A stretch of DNA of 64,000 nucleotides from GH45 sp046704385 (GCA_046704385.1 JBJKSB010000077.1:1-64000), one strand, 5' to 3'. Positions 28,367-38,465 are shown, counted from the first letter of the stretch. The notes: generated by a model not told the origin, from the letters alone. Made by a program: numbers and translations.

Positions 28367-30343
28367 ATGAAAGCAATAACTCACAGAATTAAGAGAATCT
28401 TAATTACAGTTCTGTTTATATATACTGCTATACCCCTTATAGCCCAAACCCGACCACCTGGTAAAAAAATTAACCCGGGCATGTTCGGATTATTTTTCGA
28501 AGATATCAACTATTCGGCCGATGGAGGCTTGTATGCCGAGCTGGTGCAAAACCGTTCATTTGAATATAACCCTGCGGAGCGAAAGGAATGGAACCCATTT
28601 TCATATTGGGAATATTTTACCCAGGGATTTTCGTACGGCAGGATCAGTGTTGAAACTACTAATCCAATTCATCCAAACAATCCACATTACATAGTTTTGG
28701 ATGTTGAACATATCGGTCATGAGGCTAAGTATAGCGGCGAATCCGGTGTCGGTCTTAAAAATTCAGGATTCGATGGAATGGTGGTAAAAGCTGGTGAAAA
28801 CTACAACTTTTCAGTGTTTATCAAGCAGCTTTCGGAATCGCCGGTTTCAATAAAAGTCGGCTTGCAGGATAAAAAGGGAAATATACTGGCTGAAAATTCT
28901 ATAACGACCGCATCAAAAGACTGGGAAAAATATACCACCCAGCTTACGGCTAAGCAGAGTAGTGATACAGCCAGCCTTGTGGTTATGGCAACATCAGAGG
29001 GTAAAATTGCGTTGGACGTTGTTTCACTCTTTCCTGAAAAAACCTTTAAAAACCGACCAAATGGTATGCGTGCCGACCTGGCCCAGGTACTGGCAGATAT
29101 GAAACCCGGGTTTATTCGTTTTCCCGGTGGTTGTCTGGCACATGGCGACGGCTTGGGAAATATGTATCGCTGGGAAAACACCATCGGACCCATTGAAACC
29201 CGCAAGGAACAGCGAAATATCTGGGGTTATAACCAAACCGCCGGACTTGGGTATTTTGAATATTTTCAGTTTTGTGAAGATATTGGTGCTAAACCGCTTC
29301 CAGTACTTCCTGCCGGGGTGAGCTGCCAGAACTCAGGCGGTACATGGCGCATCGGGGGTACAGGGCAACGTTGTATTCCAATGGATAATATGGATGATTA
29401 TGTTCAGGAAGTGCTGGATTTAATAGAGTGGGCTAACGGACCAGCAGACTCCAAGTGGGGGGCCAAACGGGCTGCGGCCGGTCACCCGGAACCTTTTCAC
29501 CTTGAATATATTGGCATTGGGAATGAAGATAAAATTACTCCCGGGTTTGAAGAACGGTTTAAAATGATTTTTAACGCAGTAAAAGAAAAGCATCCTGAAA
29601 TTACGGTAATCGGAACAGTTGGTCCTTTTCACAGTGGTGAAGATTTTGACAAGGGCTGGAAACTGGCTAATGAATTAAAAGTACCTATTGTTGATGAACA
29701 TTATTATGTGGGTCCGGAATGGTTTATTTCTCATCAGGATCGGTATGATAAATATGACCGAAAAGCCAGCAAAGTTTACCTGGGCGAATATGCATCGTGG
29801 GGAAATAAAATGCGGAATGCTATTGCTGAAGCAGCTTATATGACAGCACTTGAGCGTAACGGCGATGTGGTGAAAATGGCTTCGTACGCGCCGCTTTTTG
29901 CCAAAAAGAATTTTACTCAGTGGACAACCGATATGATCTTTTTCGATAACGTAAATATCAGCCTCACACCCAACTATTACGTACAAAAGATGTTTGCGAC
30001 CAACCAGGGCGATTACTATTTTGACCAGGTAATTTCAAAAGACAACCGTGATTCCACTCTGGCCGCTTCCTGTGTTCAGTATAGTAAAACCGGCGATGTT
30101 ATACTGAAACTTGTAAATGCCGGTAATGAATCAAAAAGCATGAAAATAGACCTTTCAGGTTTTAAATGTAACCTGGCTGAGGTAGAAAAAACTGTTTTGT
30201 CTGGTAAGGCCGAGGCTGAAAATACATGGGAGAACCCGAATAATGTAGCTCCGATAAAATCAACAGTTGCCTTAAATCAATCATTTGAATATAGCACACC
30301 GGCTAAATCACTTACGGTTTTTAGGTTAAAAACCAGGCAGTGA
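28367..30343 (+). CDS. GH51 alpha-L-arabinofuranosidase, secreted
   Basis: The ATG at 28367 is chosen because it starts a signal peptide (hydrophobic 11-26, ending IAQ); the upstream ATG at 28250 lies in the hairpin-rich spacer. The protein has 658 residues: a CBM4-like carbohydrate-binding jelly roll inserted at about 80-225, then the clan GH-A barrel with acid/base Glu387 (GIGNED) and nucleophile Glu474 (LGEYAS), and a C-terminal beta-sandwich. The FIRFPGGC block is typical of GH51. The enzyme removes alpha-1,2/1,3-linked arabinofuranose side groups from arabinan or arabinoxylan, working with the endo-arabinanases in this locus. The downstream 650 bases are non-coding apart from the rhaM relic. 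Confidence 0.9.
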   Translation: MKAITHRIKRILITVLFIYTAIPLIAQTRPPGKKINPGMFGLFFEDINYSADGGLYAELVQNRSFEYNPAERKEWNPFSYWEYFTQGFSYGRISVETTNPIHPNNPHYIVLDVEHIGHEAKYSGESGVGLKNSGFDGMVVKAGENYNFSVFIKQLSESPVSIKVGLQDKKGNILAENSITTASKDWEKYTTQLTAKQSSDTASLVVMATSEGKIALDVVSLFPEKTFKNRPNGMRADLAQVLADMKPGFIRFPGGCLAHGDGLGNMYRWENTIGPIETRKEQRNIWGYNQTAGLGYFEYFQFCEDIGAKPLPVLPAGVSCQNSGGTWRIGGTGQRCIPMDNMDDYVQEVLDLIEWANGPADSKWGAKRAAAGHPEPFHLEYIGIGNEDKITPGFEERFKMIFNAVKEKHPEITVIGTVGPFHSGEDFDKGWKLANELKVPIVDEHYYVGPEWFISHQDRYDKYDRKASKVYLGEYASWGNKMRNAIAEAAYMTALERNGDVVKMASYAPLFAKKNFTQWTTDMIFFDNVNISLTPNYYVQKMFATNQGDYYFDQVISKDNRDSTLAASCVQYSKTGDVILKLVNAGNESKSMKIDLSGFKCNLAEVEKTVLSGKAEAENTWENPNNVAPIKSTVALNQSFEYSTPAKSLTVFRLKTRQ

Positions 30344-30406
30344 TAGGGTTGGATTTGCTTTATACATTGATTATAAATTGTGATAACTGACAATAATTCT
30401 AATTCT

Positions 30407-30564
30407 AAGCGATATTGCAAAACAATGGAGTTACGAAACGATACTTCATTAATTGAGGCCTATAAAAAAAAGCGCATGCAAAAGGAGCGGCCTGGCTTGA
30501 AATTACTCAAGGCGTGAAAGAGGTGGGTATAATTGATATTTTAAGTCTCCAATTATACTCTTAA
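30407..30564 (+). pseudogene. relic of L-rhamnose mutarotase (rhaM)
   Basis: In one frame from 30407 the sequence reads KRYCKTMELRNDTSLIEAYKK; after a run of eight A (30464-30471) the next frame continues AHAKGAAWLEITQGVKEVGI and IDI, ending at TAA 30562-30564. Together this is the N-terminal half of the RhaM (YiiL) family, including the EAYKxxH region. The usual ATG is missing (TCT where Met should be), the A-run shifts the frame, and the MEIY/LFM C-terminal half is gone. RhaM interconverts alpha- and beta-L-rhamnose. The relic sits 63 bases after GH51 in an otherwise non-coding 650-base spacer. Identification rests on memory of the family pattern. Confidence 0.68.
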
Positions 30565-30991
30565 TGCTTTGTGAAAAATATAAAGAAAAAATAATAGTTG
30601 TGAAACAAAGTGAATTTATTTTTATACAATATTGCTGTCCGTTAGGTTTAATGATGAAAATTATTGAGGCATATAAAAATTAAATAACATTTATTAATAT
30701 AACTTTTCTTTAGTTTACAATGTATTTAAAGTGTTTAATGGTGATAATGTTGATTTAATTTTCTTATAATTAGATTTTTAAGCTTGTTGAAAAGAATTTC
30801 CAAACTTAGTATCAATTTATGTTATATAATTGTATATTGTTATTATCTATCAAACATTCGAAAGGCTATGAAAAATTATCAATTTTTCTATTAATATTAT
30901 ATAGGTTTAAGTTCCTGTAAAGAATATCATAATTAGTTAAAATTCAGAAATTTACTTATATAAAAGAAAACACTCCATTTAAACCCAAATT

Positions 30992-32551
30992 ATGAAAACT
31001 GAATTAACTAAAACCCTGAACTTATTGTTAATAAGCTTTATTTTGCTGGCTTTTATTACTGACCAGCCTTTACTCCAAGAATATACTGTACCTGTATTTG
31101 CCCGGTCCGTCTGTATTTCAGATATAAATCAAGATGGTTATAAAGACATTATAGTTGGACATAAGACAATTTGGGGAGATACAAATCAAATAGTTTCATA
31201 TTTATTTAATAATTCAGGTAGTTTGGAGGCCTCATCTGAAAAAATAGTTTTTTGTGGAACACAAATGAATATTTTTGTGATAAAAGCAAATGAGGATGAT
31301 TACCGGGATATGGTGTGTCTTATGGCCGATTTTACATCAGGAGTTGCTGAACGGTACGTTAGAATATTCTATAACAATCAGGGTAACTATTCTTTAAAAA
31401 ATGTTGAGGATATAAAATTAAATACTTCTACGCCGATTGATAGAATTTCCCATGGTGACATCAACGGTGATGACTGGCAGGATATTATAATTGCATCAAA
31501 TAGGGGTAACTTTTGGGGAATATTATTCAGTAATGACGGAAAAGGTTTCTCAGAACCCGAATATCATTTTTTTGATGATCCGATACTGGATATTACTTGT
31601 GCTGATTTAACAAATGATAATCAGGATGAGATTTTGTATACCTTAAGTCACATGACATGCTACTATTCCAATAAAAATGATAGTTCATATAATATTGACA
31701 GTGAATTTACGGGAAATATAAAAGCAGCTGATTTTAATGGTGACGGTAGGACTGATTTCATTTGTATGCTTTATGCTTCAGGAACAAATATCACACTTCT
31801 GAAGTTTTATAAAAATCTGGATAATGTACATTTCGAGAATCAGCCTTATTCGTTGAATTACATGATATTTCATGACTGGGAAGTAGCTGATTTAAATAAT
31901 GATCAACTCCCTGACCTGGTTATTAGCGTGGATGATACACTAATAATACCTGGACCCGATACGCTATTTGTTCTTCCTGATTCAGTTATAACCGGATACC
32001 GAATTAACCGTTTTTGCGTTTATTACAATCTGGACAATTTTCAATTTTCAGAACCCGATACAATCTATATTCGTGATAAACATCCTGTAAATGGCGGTTC
32101 TACGGGCATATCCCTGGCCTGTGGCGATATAAACGGCGATGGATATACAGACCTGGCATATACACGATTCATTGGTGCAAAAATTCCCAATTTGGTTGTT
32201 TTGTATAATAATGGCGAGGGCCGTTTAACCGGCCAGGATTTACCAACTGGTATCATTGACAGGCAACAGTCACCCAATCAGGCATTAACCTGTTATCCCA
32301 ACCCATTTACCGACCAAACCACCATTGAATTTCAATTGGAGAAACCGGCTGAAGTATCTTTAATCATTTGTGATATCAGTGGCAGGATAATAAAACAAAT
32401 TATAAATAATCAAAAGTTGAATGAAGGATTTCATAAATACAAATGGAACGGGGTTGACAATAGTTCCAGCCGTTGCAACCCTGTTCCTTATTTTGTCTAT
32501 CTTAAAATAAACCATCAAACTTCCAGGGTATTTGAATTAATCAAATATTAA
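30992..32551 (+). CDS. secreted FG-GAP/VCBS-repeat protein with T9SS tail, copy 1
   Basis: The 519-residue protein begins with a hydrophobic segment (LNLLLISFILLAFIT, about 9-24) and contains repeated FG-GAP/VCBS calcium-type loops: DINQDGYKD, DINGDDWQD, DFNGDGRTD, DLNNDQLPD and DINGDGYTD. These suggest a beta-propeller. The C-terminal 90 residues start CYPNPFTDQTTIEF, the classic type A T9SS sorting domain, so the protein should be exported to the surface or medium. The final 30 residues (SSSRCNPVPYFVYL) differ from the second copy. It is followed at 66 bases by a close paralogue. No enzymatic motif is visible; adhesion or glycan binding are guesses. Confidence 0.75.
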   Translation: MKTELTKTLNLLLISFILLAFITDQPLLQEYTVPVFARSVCISDINQDGYKDIIVGHKTIWGDTNQIVSYLFNNSGSLEASSEKIVFCGTQMNIFVIKANEDDYRDMVCLMADFTSGVAERYVRIFYNNQGNYSLKNVEDIKLNTSTPIDRISHGDINGDDWQDIIIASNRGNFWGILFSNDGKGFSEPEYHFFDDPILDITCADLTNDNQDEILYTLSHMTCYYSNKNDSSYNIDSEFTGNIKAADFNGDGRTDFICMLYASGTNITLLKFYKNLDNVHFENQPYSLNYMIFHDWEVADLNNDQLPDLVISVDDTLIIPGPDTLFVLPDSVITGYRINRFCVYYNLDNFQFSEPDTIYIRDKHPVNGGSTGISLACGDINGDGYTDLAYTRFIGAKIPNLVVLYNNGEGRLTGQDLPTGIIDRQQSPNQALTCYPNPFTDQTTIEFQLEKPAEVSLIICDISGRIIKQIINNQKLNEGFHKYKWNGVDNSSSRCNPVPYFVYLKINHQTSRVFELIKY

Positions 32552-32617
32552 AAAATATGAAAATAAACTGCTTGATATAAACAATTGACTTCAAATTAAA
32601 AACCAAACCATAAAGTT

Positions 32618-34141
32618 ATGAAACGCAGATTAATTAAAACCCTTAACTTATTGTTAATAAGCTTTATTTTGCTGGCTTTTATTACTGACCAGCCTTTGAC
32701 ACAAGAATATACTGTACCTGTGTTTGCACGTTCGATCTGCATTTCAGACATCAATCAGGATGGAAGTAATGATATTATAGTTGGAAATGGAGTTGGCCTT
32801 AATGGATGGGGAGGAATATCGACTATTTTAAATATGGCCGGAGCTAATCTTTTATTAACTGATTCGGTTTATGTTTATAGCAATATGTTTAATCTTGTAG
32901 CTTTCAATGCAAACGATAATTTGTTTCCTGATTTAGTTATTAATGGACCAAATAATGATATTCGGGTTTATTACGATTTTGGTACAACTACATCAATATA
33001 TGATTCAATTCAAATTAACGATGAATATGGCTTCCCTGACTATATTACTCACGGCGACGTTAATGGTGATGGCTGGCAGGATATTATAATTGCATCAAAT
33101 AGGGGTAAATTTTGGGGAATCTTGTTCAATAACAACGGGAACGGCTTCTCGGAACCCGAATATCATTTTTTTGATTACCCACTATTGGATATCTCTTGTG
33201 CTGATTTGACAAATGACAATCAGGATGAGGTTATATATACATTAAACCAATATCAGATTAACTACTATTCCTATAATAATGATAGTTCATTTATCATCGA
33301 CAGTACATTTACCGGAAAAATTAAAGCATCTGATTTTAATAACGACGGAATGAAGGATGTCGTTTGTATGTTTTACGCTCCCATAGCCTATTATTCCTAT
33401 CTAAAATTTTATAAAAATCTGAATAATGGCTATTTTGAGGCTCAGTCATACATTTTGAATTACACTATATTTCATGAATGGGAAGTAGCTGATTTAAATA
33501 ATGATCAACTCCCTGACATGGTTATTAACGTGGATGATACACTAATAATACCTGGACCCGATACGCTATTTGTTTTTCCTGATTCAGTTATAACCGGATA
33601 CCGAATTAATCGTTTTTGCGTTTATTACAATCTGGACAATTTTCAATTTTCAGAACCCGATACAATCTATATTCGTGATAAACATCCTATAAATGGCGGT
33701 TCTACGGGCATATCCCTGGCCTGTGGCGATATAAACGGGGATGGATATACAGACCTGGCATATACACGATACATTGGTGTAAACATTCCTAATTTGGTTG
33801 TTTTATATAATAATGGCGAGGGTCGTTTAACTAGCCAGAATTTACCAACTGGTATCATTGACTGGCAACAGTCACCCACTCAGGCATTAACCTGTTATCC
33901 CAACCCATTTACCGACCAAACCACCATTGAATTTCAATTGGATAAACCGGCTGAGGTATCCTTAATCATTTGCGATATCAGTGGCAGGATAGTAAAACAA
34001 ATTATAAATAATCAAAAGTTGAATGAAGGAAACCACAATTACCAATGGAATGTTATTGACTCATATGAACCAGGAGTTTATATGGCACAACTTTCAGTTA
34101 ACGGTAACTCATATCCAATGTTTAAAATTATTAAACTATAA
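32618..34141 (+). CDS. secreted FG-GAP/VCBS-repeat protein with T9SS tail, copy 2
   Basis: The 507-residue paralogue of the preceding gene has the same N-terminal segment (LNLLLISFILLAFIT), the same FG-GAP loops (DINQDGSND, DVNGDGWQD, DFNNDGMKD, DLNNDQLPD, DINGDGYTD) and the same T9SS domain start (CYPNPFTDQTTIEF), but ends with a regular YEPGVYMAQLSVNG ... KIIKL tail. Long stretches are nearly identical in DNA to copy 1, while the part at about 32770-33050 is unrelated or strongly diverged. This points to tandem duplication followed by recombination or diversifying change. It is probably transcribed with copy 1 and the lipoprotein 73 bases downstream. Confidence 0.75.
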   Translation: MKRRLIKTLNLLLISFILLAFITDQPLTQEYTVPVFARSICISDINQDGSNDIIVGNGVGLNGWGGISTILNMAGANLLLTDSVYVYSNMFNLVAFNANDNLFPDLVINGPNNDIRVYYDFGTTTSIYDSIQINDEYGFPDYITHGDVNGDGWQDIIIASNRGKFWGILFNNNGNGFSEPEYHFFDYPLLDISCADLTNDNQDEVIYTLNQYQINYYSYNNDSSFIIDSTFTGKIKASDFNNDGMKDVVCMFYAPIAYYSYLKFYKNLNNGYFEAQSYILNYTIFHEWEVADLNNDQLPDMVINVDDTLIIPGPDTLFVFPDSVITGYRINRFCVYYNLDNFQFSEPDTIYIRDKHPINGGSTGISLACGDINGDGYTDLAYTRYIGVNIPNLVVLYNNGEGRLTSQNLPTGIIDWQQSPTQALTCYPNPFTDQTTIEFQLDKPAEVSLIICDISGRIVKQIINNQKLNEGNHNYQWNVIDSYEPGVYMAQLSVNGNSYPMFKIIKL

Positions 34142-34214
34142 AACCAACTCTTATGCAACCTGAATTCTTGTATTATGTTAACAAACCTAAATTTTAACTT
34201 AGAAATTTATTACT

Positions 34215-35015
34215 ATGAGAATTTATTTATTAGCAGCATTGGTCATAATTGTGGTATCATGCAAACAAAATGAGATTAAACCCCAGGAGGATTACTCAGA
34301 GTTTTTCGGGACCGATTCCATTAATATTGATTTTAAATTTACAACAATAGAACATCGTAATTCTGAAGATGGTTTGGCTTTGAGATTATCATTCCAAACA
34401 AAGGACATATTCGGAGGTTCAAATTATGGAATTGTCTTAAGCACCTTCAATCAGGGGAATAACCTAATTGTCAGATTTGATAGCATTTTAGAACCCGCGA
34501 GGATCGAGCTCGGAACTGCTCCAGCAGAAGGTTATGCAGAATTGCCGGAAAGCACTGAAAATTTAATATTGATAAATGGGGAAAAGGTCGATAAATATGG
34601 TTATAATATTACAAAAGAAAAAGTGGAAATTATTCCAATAGATACTTCATATACAAGTATCATTACACCTAACTTTTATAGACGTCCACAGAATACATTT
34701 GTATATGAATGCTATATGTATTACGAGGAAACTAATGTTTATGATGATTTTCTGAAAATAATAGAGGATAGCCTTAATGTGACAGAATTTGTATTTGGAG
34801 GGGATGCTATAATACCTTATCCAGAGGGATGGGTATATGATTTTGGAGTTGGATATGTCAAATATTTTAAATACGAAAATGAGTCTGAATTTGATAAGGC
34901 GGGTAATTTATTATACAATTATATAATTGGGAATAATATAAATGAAACTACAACTTCATACATAATACTAACCAATTGGAATTATTATAAATACTCAAGC
35001 TCAGCAATGAATTAA
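34215..35015 (+). CDS. lipoprotein of unknown function
   Basis: The 266-residue protein has a short lipoprotein signal (VVSC, Cys16) followed by a charged linker (KQNEIKPQEDYSEFF) and a mainly beta body rich in Tyr, Asn and Thr. I see no enzyme motif and do not recognise a family. It lies between the second FG-GAP protein (73 bases upstream) and the broken S8 protease (55 bases downstream), all on the plus strand, so the four may be one transcription unit for exported proteins. Anchoring to a membrane from the periplasmic or surface side is the only role the sequence supports. Confidence 0.6.
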   Translation: MRIYLLAALVIIVVSCKQNEIKPQEDYSEFFGTDSINIDFKFTTIEHRNSEDGLALRLSFQTKDIFGGSNYGIVLSTFNQGNNLIVRFDSILEPARIELGTAPAEGYAELPESTENLILINGEKVDKYGYNITKEKVEIIPIDTSYTSIITPNFYRRPQNTFVYECYMYYEETNVYDDFLKIIEDSLNVTEFVFGGDAIIPYPEGWVYDFGVGYVKYFKYENESEFDKAGNLLYNYIIGNNINETTTSYIILTNWNYYKYSSSAMN

Positions 35016-35070
35016 TTATAGAAAAACCAATTACTTAATAAGAATTTAACTCCACAAAATAATTTATAAT

Positions 35071-36805
35071 ATGAAAAAAATAATATTAATAAACTTGATA
35101 TTTTTTACTATTTGTATTTCAGCAAGTAGTCAAAAATTTATGTATGATGATAAAGGCAATAAGGAATATTTTATTCAAGATTCAAAAATTGGAATTATTA
35201 TTTTCAAGGATGCGAAAAAAGTTAGTTTAAGCGAGGAACTATATGAGAAAAATACGCTTCAGAAAGGAGGACTGAAAAAAATACCGGTTTAAGATAAAAT
35301 CAGATAATGAATTTGAAAAACTCAAAAGTGATAGTGCTGTTAAATATATAACTAACGCATACTTTGATAAAAATGGAAACGAAAGAACTCCAACAAATAT
35401 AATACGGATTCAGCTCAATCAGAATACTAATATAAAGCAATTATTGAATGAAGTTGGTTGCCGCTACGATTCATTACTACTACTCCGTGAAAATCCTGAC
35501 AAGTATTTTATTTATCTACAGAAAGGAGACCCTTTTGATATCTCAAATAAATTATTTGAATCTGGGAAATGTGAATATGCACAACCGTGCTTTTTTGTAA
35601 ATATTGAAATTTTTACTGATACCTGGGGAATGGAAAATTGGGGTTGCTGTAATGGGGTGGATGACATTGATATTGATGAGGATGCAGCATTGGAAAAAAC
35701 AACAGGTTCACCTGATGTAAAAGTTGCAGTATTAGATATGGGATGTGATTTAGATCATTTAATATTAAAGCAAAATTTAATAACCGGTTTTGATGCTACC
35801 GATGGGAATGATGGTTCTGAAACACAGCCAGTAGATGGAGGGTGTAATGAATGGGATGCACATGGTACGGCCTGTGCGGGCCTAATTGCAACAAGTAATG
35901 GAGTTGCACAAAATTGCAAAATTGAACCTATTAGAGTTACTTATTCTACTTCCGTATTAGATCAAAACTGAGGCCCTACTGATGACTGGCAGGAACTAGG
36001 TTTCGTTCATGCAATTCAGGATGGTGTAAATGTAATTAGTTGTTCGTGGGGAAATCAGGATAGCCCCCCATCTTTAGGTTTTCAGCATGAAATTGAAAAT
36101 GCAATTAACAATAATATTGTAGTAGTGTTTTCAGCGGGGAATGGTTATTATGATGAAATGTCAGGTGATGCACAATTTACAATCATGGCAACAGCTAGGT
36201 CATATGATGATATTCTTGTTGTTGGGGCTGTCGATCGCTGTGGTAAACGAATCGGGTTAGATTTATATACCGAGACCTGCGATCCTTGGGCGCCATATGG
36301 TTCTCCAGGAAGTGCCTATGGTGATGAATTGGATCTTGTAGCTCCTGGTTCTTCTGTTTATACTTTAGACCTAACTGGTAATAAAGGGTATAATAAGGAA
36401 TCTGGACAAGCCGGAGACTTTTATGATGATTTTGGCGGGACATCAGCCGCATGTCCATTTGTAGCAGGAGTGGCAGCCCTTGTATATTCTTATTATCCTG
36501 GTATAACAGGTGACGAGGTTCGGGAACGTATTTGCCGAACTGCTACCAAATTGCCTTACTACCAATTTACAGAGGATAAGGAATATGGATCATGGAATAA
36601 TGAAGTCGGATATGGTATGGTAAATGCCGACAGAGCTTTAGGAATGGCAGATATTAATGGAAATATTACTCTTACTGATTATAATTATTTAGTAAATGAA
36701 ATAACAATGTCGGCAGGTTCGATATTAGAACTTAGTGAAAATTGCACATTAGATATTAAGAATGGAAGTACGATAAATATAAATGAATTGACCAATTATC
36801 CATAA
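35071..36805 (+). pseudogene. S8 (subtilisin-like) protease broken by a frameshift and a nonsense codon
   Basis: A signal peptide (FFTICISASSQ) and an N-terminal pro-region start at 35071. The frame breaks in a run of seven A at 35275-35281, and the coding sense continues in another frame (RFKIKSDNEFEKLKSD onwards). Asp (VAVLDMGCD), His (DAHGTACAG), the oxyanion block (FSAGNG) and Ser (GGTSAACPFVAG) of the subtilase triad are all present. A second break is an in-frame TGA at 35969-35971 (QN-stop-GPTDDW), most simply a former TGG Trp codon. The end (CTLDIKNGSTININ) looks like the start of a secretion-tail linker with no sorting domain after it. Conserved catalytic residues suggest recent decay. 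A sequencing error at the A-run is possible, but the TGA is independent. Confidence 0.85.
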
Positions 36806-37004
36806 CAGGGTTTAAAGGTTTGTTATAGATTTTGATTAATAAAATATTTTTCACAAAATAAATTATCAGATATTTAGAATTTTAATACATTATAATTGAT
36901 TAAAATTAGTAATTGTTACAAATCAATAGCCCGAAAAACATTCAATTTTGTTACTTTAGATTTACAAACTGGAAAAATTCAATTAAATCTAAGACAAGAA
37001 AAAT

Positions 37005-38207
37005 ATGATGAACAAAAATTTATTTACAGGTTTTATCTTGATGGTGGTACTTGCTATCACTGCATACGGTCAGGACAAAACTGATGCAGTGTCGCAAAAG
37101 ACACTAAAAGAGGCATATGCGGGGAAATTCCTCATAGGATGTGCGAACGATCTTAAAGGGCTTTCCGATGCCGAGTTAGCAAGTGTAAAAACGCAATATG
37201 ACATTCTGACTCCGGAAAATTGTATGAAACCGCGGCCAATTCATCCATCACCAAATACATACAACTTTGCAACCGCAGATACCCTGGTTGATTGGTGTCA
37301 GCAGAATGGTGTCAAGGTTTGGGGACATACTCTGGCCTGGCATTCACAAACCCCGCCCTGGTTTTTCCAGGCCGAAAATCCGGAGACCGTTGAAGCAGAT
37401 AATCCGGCAAACCGACCCAAAAGAAAGTGGGACCCAAATGCCCCCCGCCTCACAATGGCTGAATATTGGCAGCGGAGTATAAAGGGCCCTATGGCAAGCC
37501 GCGAGGTTGCCATGGAACGACTTGAGAACCATATTAAGACTGTGGTTGGGCACTATAAAGGAAAAATAATCGGATGGGATGTGTTTAATGAAGCCATTGC
37601 CGACAGTGGCGATTGTACAACGGAAAACCTGCGGAATTATAGCTGGTATAAGGTTGTCGGTCCCGATATTATTACAATGGCTTTTAAATGGGCGCACGAA
37701 GCCGATCCCGATGCCCAGTTATACTACAACGACTACAACATTGAGCAGGGAGCAGTTGAGAATAAAGGCAAACATGCCAGTTCTATGGTGCTGCTCAAAC
37801 GCCTTATTGCAGATGGTGCCCCTATCACCGGCGTGGGAATTCAGGGACACTGGCACCTGGACACGAACCTGGCCGATGTTGAAAAGGCCATTGAAGACTA
37901 TGCGTCTTTGGGACTTAGGGTTTCTATTACCGAACTTGACGTAACTGCCACAGGTAGTAACAGCGGTGCTTTCGGAGTGCGTCGTGGTGAAACAACCATT
38001 CCTCAAGAGAACTACCAGAAACAGGCTGAGGTTTATAAAAAATTGTTTGAGATATTTATGCGCCATTCCGATGTAATCGATCGGGTAACGTTCTGGGGTA
38101 TTAGCGATAAACGCTCATGGCGCAGGGGACAGGATGCCCTTTTATTTGATGGCGATTTGCAACCCAAACCAGCTTTTAAAGCCGTTATTGATGCAAGTAT
38201 GGAATAA
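37005..38207 (+). CDS. GH10 endo-1,4-beta-xylanase, secreted
   Basis: The 400-residue protein has a signal peptide (cleavage after AYGQ, near 23) and a single GH10 barrel: VWGHTLAWHSQTP, acid/base Glu196 in WDVFNEAI, GVGIQGHWH, and nucleophile Glu310 in ITELDV. The length is normal for a GH10 without binding modules. The loop around 125-150 (NPANRPKRKWDPN) is longer than in minimal GH10 enzymes. It hydrolyses the beta-1,4-xylan backbone, probably in the periplasm. It stands alone, with decayed genes upstream and a hairpin repeat downstream, and no xylan-type SusC/D nearby, so it may serve arabinoxylan together with the arabinofuranosidases. Confidence 0.92.
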   Translation: MMNKNLFTGFILMVVLAITAYGQDKTDAVSQKTLKEAYAGKFLIGCANDLKGLSDAELASVKTQYDILTPENCMKPRPIHPSPNTYNFATADTLVDWCQQNGVKVWGHTLAWHSQTPPWFFQAENPETVEADNPANRPKRKWDPNAPRLTMAEYWQRSIKGPMASREVAMERLENHIKTVVGHYKGKIIGWDVFNEAIADSGDCTTENLRNYSWYKVVGPDIITMAFKWAHEADPDAQLYYNDYNIEQGAVENKGKHASSMVLLKRLIADGAPITGVGIQGHWHLDTNLADVEKAIEDYASLGLRVSITELDVTATGSNSGAFGVRRGETTIPQENYQKQAEVYKKLFEIFMRHSDVIDRVTFWGISDKRSWRRGQDALLFDGDLQPKPAFKAVIDASME

Positions 38208-38264
38208 ATGAATTACAGTTTACAAACAAAATAAAATAAATTTTTAAGTATAGCCGATGAATTT

Positions 38265-38465
38265 CGTCGCATGTAAATTTAGCTTTTCATAGCAACTAAT
38301 TACATGCGACGATTTTAGCTAGGAAACATTACCCAGGGCTGCATTTCGCTATGCTTCATTTACCCTGGGCTATTCATATTTGAGCCCTTCAGGCTCTCAT
38401 TTATTTGCATGAACCAGAAAAGACTGAAAGTCTTCAATTCCAATAGCCCGGTGCGAAGCGCCGGG
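38265..38465. repeat. composite hairpin repeat element
   Basis: Five inverted repeats follow one another in a non-coding gap: a perfect 12-bp pair CGTCGCATGTAA (38265-38276 and 38300-38311), CCCAGGG/CCCTGGG (38332-38338, 38363-38369), GAGCC/GGCTC (38382-38386, 38392-38396), AGACT/AGTCT (38421-38425, 38429-38433) and CCCGG...CCGGG (38447-38465). The order and GC-rich cores resemble the interspersed palindromic elements found in many copies in Bacteroidota genomes. It lies between the convergent GH10 and HTCS genes and may also stop transcription. Confidence 0.65.

Noticed and set aside
35969..35971. In-frame TGA in the S8 protease as a selenocysteine codon
   Set aside because: The position follows Asn-Gln-Asn before GPTDDW, far from a redox site, no SECIS-like stem is evident, and a separate frameshift already breaks the gene. 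TGG to TGA nonsense is simpler.
36896..37084. 62-codon frame overlapping the start of the GH10 gene
   Set aside because: It overlaps the GH10 signal peptide in another frame, has no family resemblance and begins in AT-rich spacer.
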